This document shows, piece by piece, positions 5,876-6,476 of a DNA stretch of 6,476 nucleotides (within the stretch, counting starts at the first letter, position 1; the number at the start of each line of letters is the position of its first letter). The translations under genes and the position numbers were made by a program. Under the pieces are notes generated by a model, which was not told where the DNA came from, made no database searches, and saw nothing but the letters and a program-made list of their open reading frames with translations. This DNA is from Deltaproteobacteria bacterium (GTDB taxonomy: Bacteria; Desulfobacterota; Syntrophia; Syntrophales; UBA2210). Where the stretch lies: the NCBI GenBank assembly GCA_019314085.1, contig JAFCZZ010000153.1, positions 1 through 6,476 of the forward strand, in the 5' to 3' direction.

Positions 5876-6476
5876 AAAATCTTCGGGTTTAAAGAGGGAA
5901 AGTTGCAGGCCATCACCTCGTTTTCGTAATCTTCGCTCAGAAAAGCTGTCCTGTCTCTTTCAAGCTCACTCACCCTTATGCCGGATCTTTCCATCCGGGA
6001 GGTATCGACCGGTATTATATCCCCCTCGATATTCTCAAAAACTCGTTTCTTTGTGCCCTGCGGCAGGAACTGGTTGAAGTAATTGCCAATCTGTTTTCTG
6101 TTGTCTTCGGACAGCCTGTTTCCCTTGATGCCTGCATCTCCCATCGCTTCGCAAATAACCTGCCTTATTTCATCTTCTTCCGGGTAACGGTCATCCACAA
6201 CCACGCTGCCGAAATCAAAATGCAATGACTCAAAAGGCCTCAAAGCAAAACGGTTATAGATATCGTACACGAGCTGGTCAATCGTATAAAAATCCCTTGC
6301 CAGTTCATACCGTTTTTCATCCCTCGTCCTTACGACCTTGACGCCAAGGTTTTCCTCAAATGGCGTTAATACAAGTTTTCCCGGAGGCCCCTGATCTACG
6401 CGTCCAACTTTTTCATAACGCTCACTGGCGATATAATTGAGGTTAAAGAGAGTGAAATTGTGCGTGCCTCTTCCCC
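5809..6476 (-). CDS. DEAD/DEAH helicase-nuclease (type III restriction R subunit-like), middle fragment ending at a frameshift
   Basis: This frame enters from the right edge without a start and runs to TGA at 5809-5811. It carries the region that follows the helicase core in type III restriction-like enzymes: THNFTLFNLNYIASERYEKV near the edge, a segment with LARDFYTIDQLVYDIYNRFA, and SGIRVSELERDRTAFLSEDY before the break. Helicase motifs (Walker A, DEAD/DEAH, motif VI) must lie beyond the window. The last roughly 25 codons, after about 5890, look like out-of-frame translation, because the family sequence continues in the other frame (see the fragment at 5270-5875). A GTG at 6270 is only an internal Val codon and not a start. 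G+C is visibly lower than in the operon: the row at 6241-6300 has 24 of 60 G or C against 38 of 60 at 3541-3600 in apgM. The helicase assignment rests on remembered family resemblance. Confidence 0.7.
   Translation of the reverse strand, partial: GRGTHNFTLFNLNYIASERYEKVGRVDQGPPGKLVLTPFEENLGVKVVRTRDEKRYELARDFYTIDQLVYDIYNRFALRPFESLHFDFGSVVVDDRYPEEDEIRQVICEAMGDAGIKGNRLSEDNRKQIGNYFNQFLPQGTKKRVFENIEGDIIPVDTSRMERSGIRVSELERDRTAFLSEDYENEVMACNFPSLNPKILWREGMKLSERLSREIHGRPMW
5887..5893 (-). other. T TTA AAC heptamer at the frame crossover
   Basis: On the minus strand the bases TTTAAAC lie in phase with the upstream fragment as T TTA AAC, the X XXY YYZ form known from -1 programmed frameshifting. A -1 slip here gives Ser-Leu-Asn-Pro-Glu-Asp-Phe and enters exactly the frame that carries the nuclease domain. 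No strong downstream stem or spaced Shine-Dalgarno stimulator is visible, so an ordinary one-base deletion or sequencing error remains the simpler explanation. Confidence 0.4.

Noticed and set aside
5809..6270. Treating the GTG codons at 6270 and 5875 as starts of two separate small genes
   Set aside because: Both frames are open upstream of these codons with continuous family-like sequence and no ribosome site, so they are internal Val codons of one interrupted gene.

Overview
The window carries one tightly packed operon read leftwards (minus strand), followed at the right edge by the damaged 3' half of a restriction-type helicase-nuclease gene, also on the minus strand. The operon content suggests an anaerobic bacterium: indolepyruvate ferredoxin oxidoreductase, and a cofactor-independent phosphoglycerate-mutase-like protein encoded directly after homoserine dehydrogenase. 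I associate this gene neighbourhood with deltaproteobacterial (Desulfobacterota) and related anaerobes. That placement is an inference from gene content and no species is claimed.

Layout in transcription order, right to left. Positions 5270-6476 hold the C-terminal part of a DEAD/DEAH-type helicase with a PD-(D/E)xK nuclease domain (type III restriction subunit-like). It is split between two frames, and the crossover lies at or near a T TTA AAC heptamer at 5887-5893. Positions 5112-5269 are a 158-base spacer with a plausible promoter and a perfect 15-base palindrome over its -10 box. The operon then runs: hom (homoserine dehydrogenase, 3765-5093, or to 5111 with an alternative start); an apgM-like gene (2539-3768, four-base ATGA overlap with hom); a YbgC/4HBT-type acyl-CoA thioesterase (2148-2555, TTG start, 17-base overlap); a single-pass membrane TPR protein (1437-2135, 12-base gap); and iorA (1-1384, 52-base gap), which runs off the left edge before its ferredoxin domain.

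How the genes may work together: hom makes homoserine, and the apgM-like protein is the best local candidate for the next step, homoserine phosphorylation. No ordinary thrB is visible in the window. IorA converts aryl-2-oxo acids to arylacetyl-CoA with ferredoxin, and the thioesterase two genes upstream could act on such acyl-CoAs; that link is speculative. The TPR protein resembles envelope helper proteins of the YfgM type. The right-hand gene is unrelated to amino-acid metabolism, contains noticeably more A+T than apgM, and may mark the edge of an acquired defence region.

No tRNA, rRNA, CRISPR array, insertion sequence or convincing terminator was seen. No stretch longer than about 300 bases lacks a gene.
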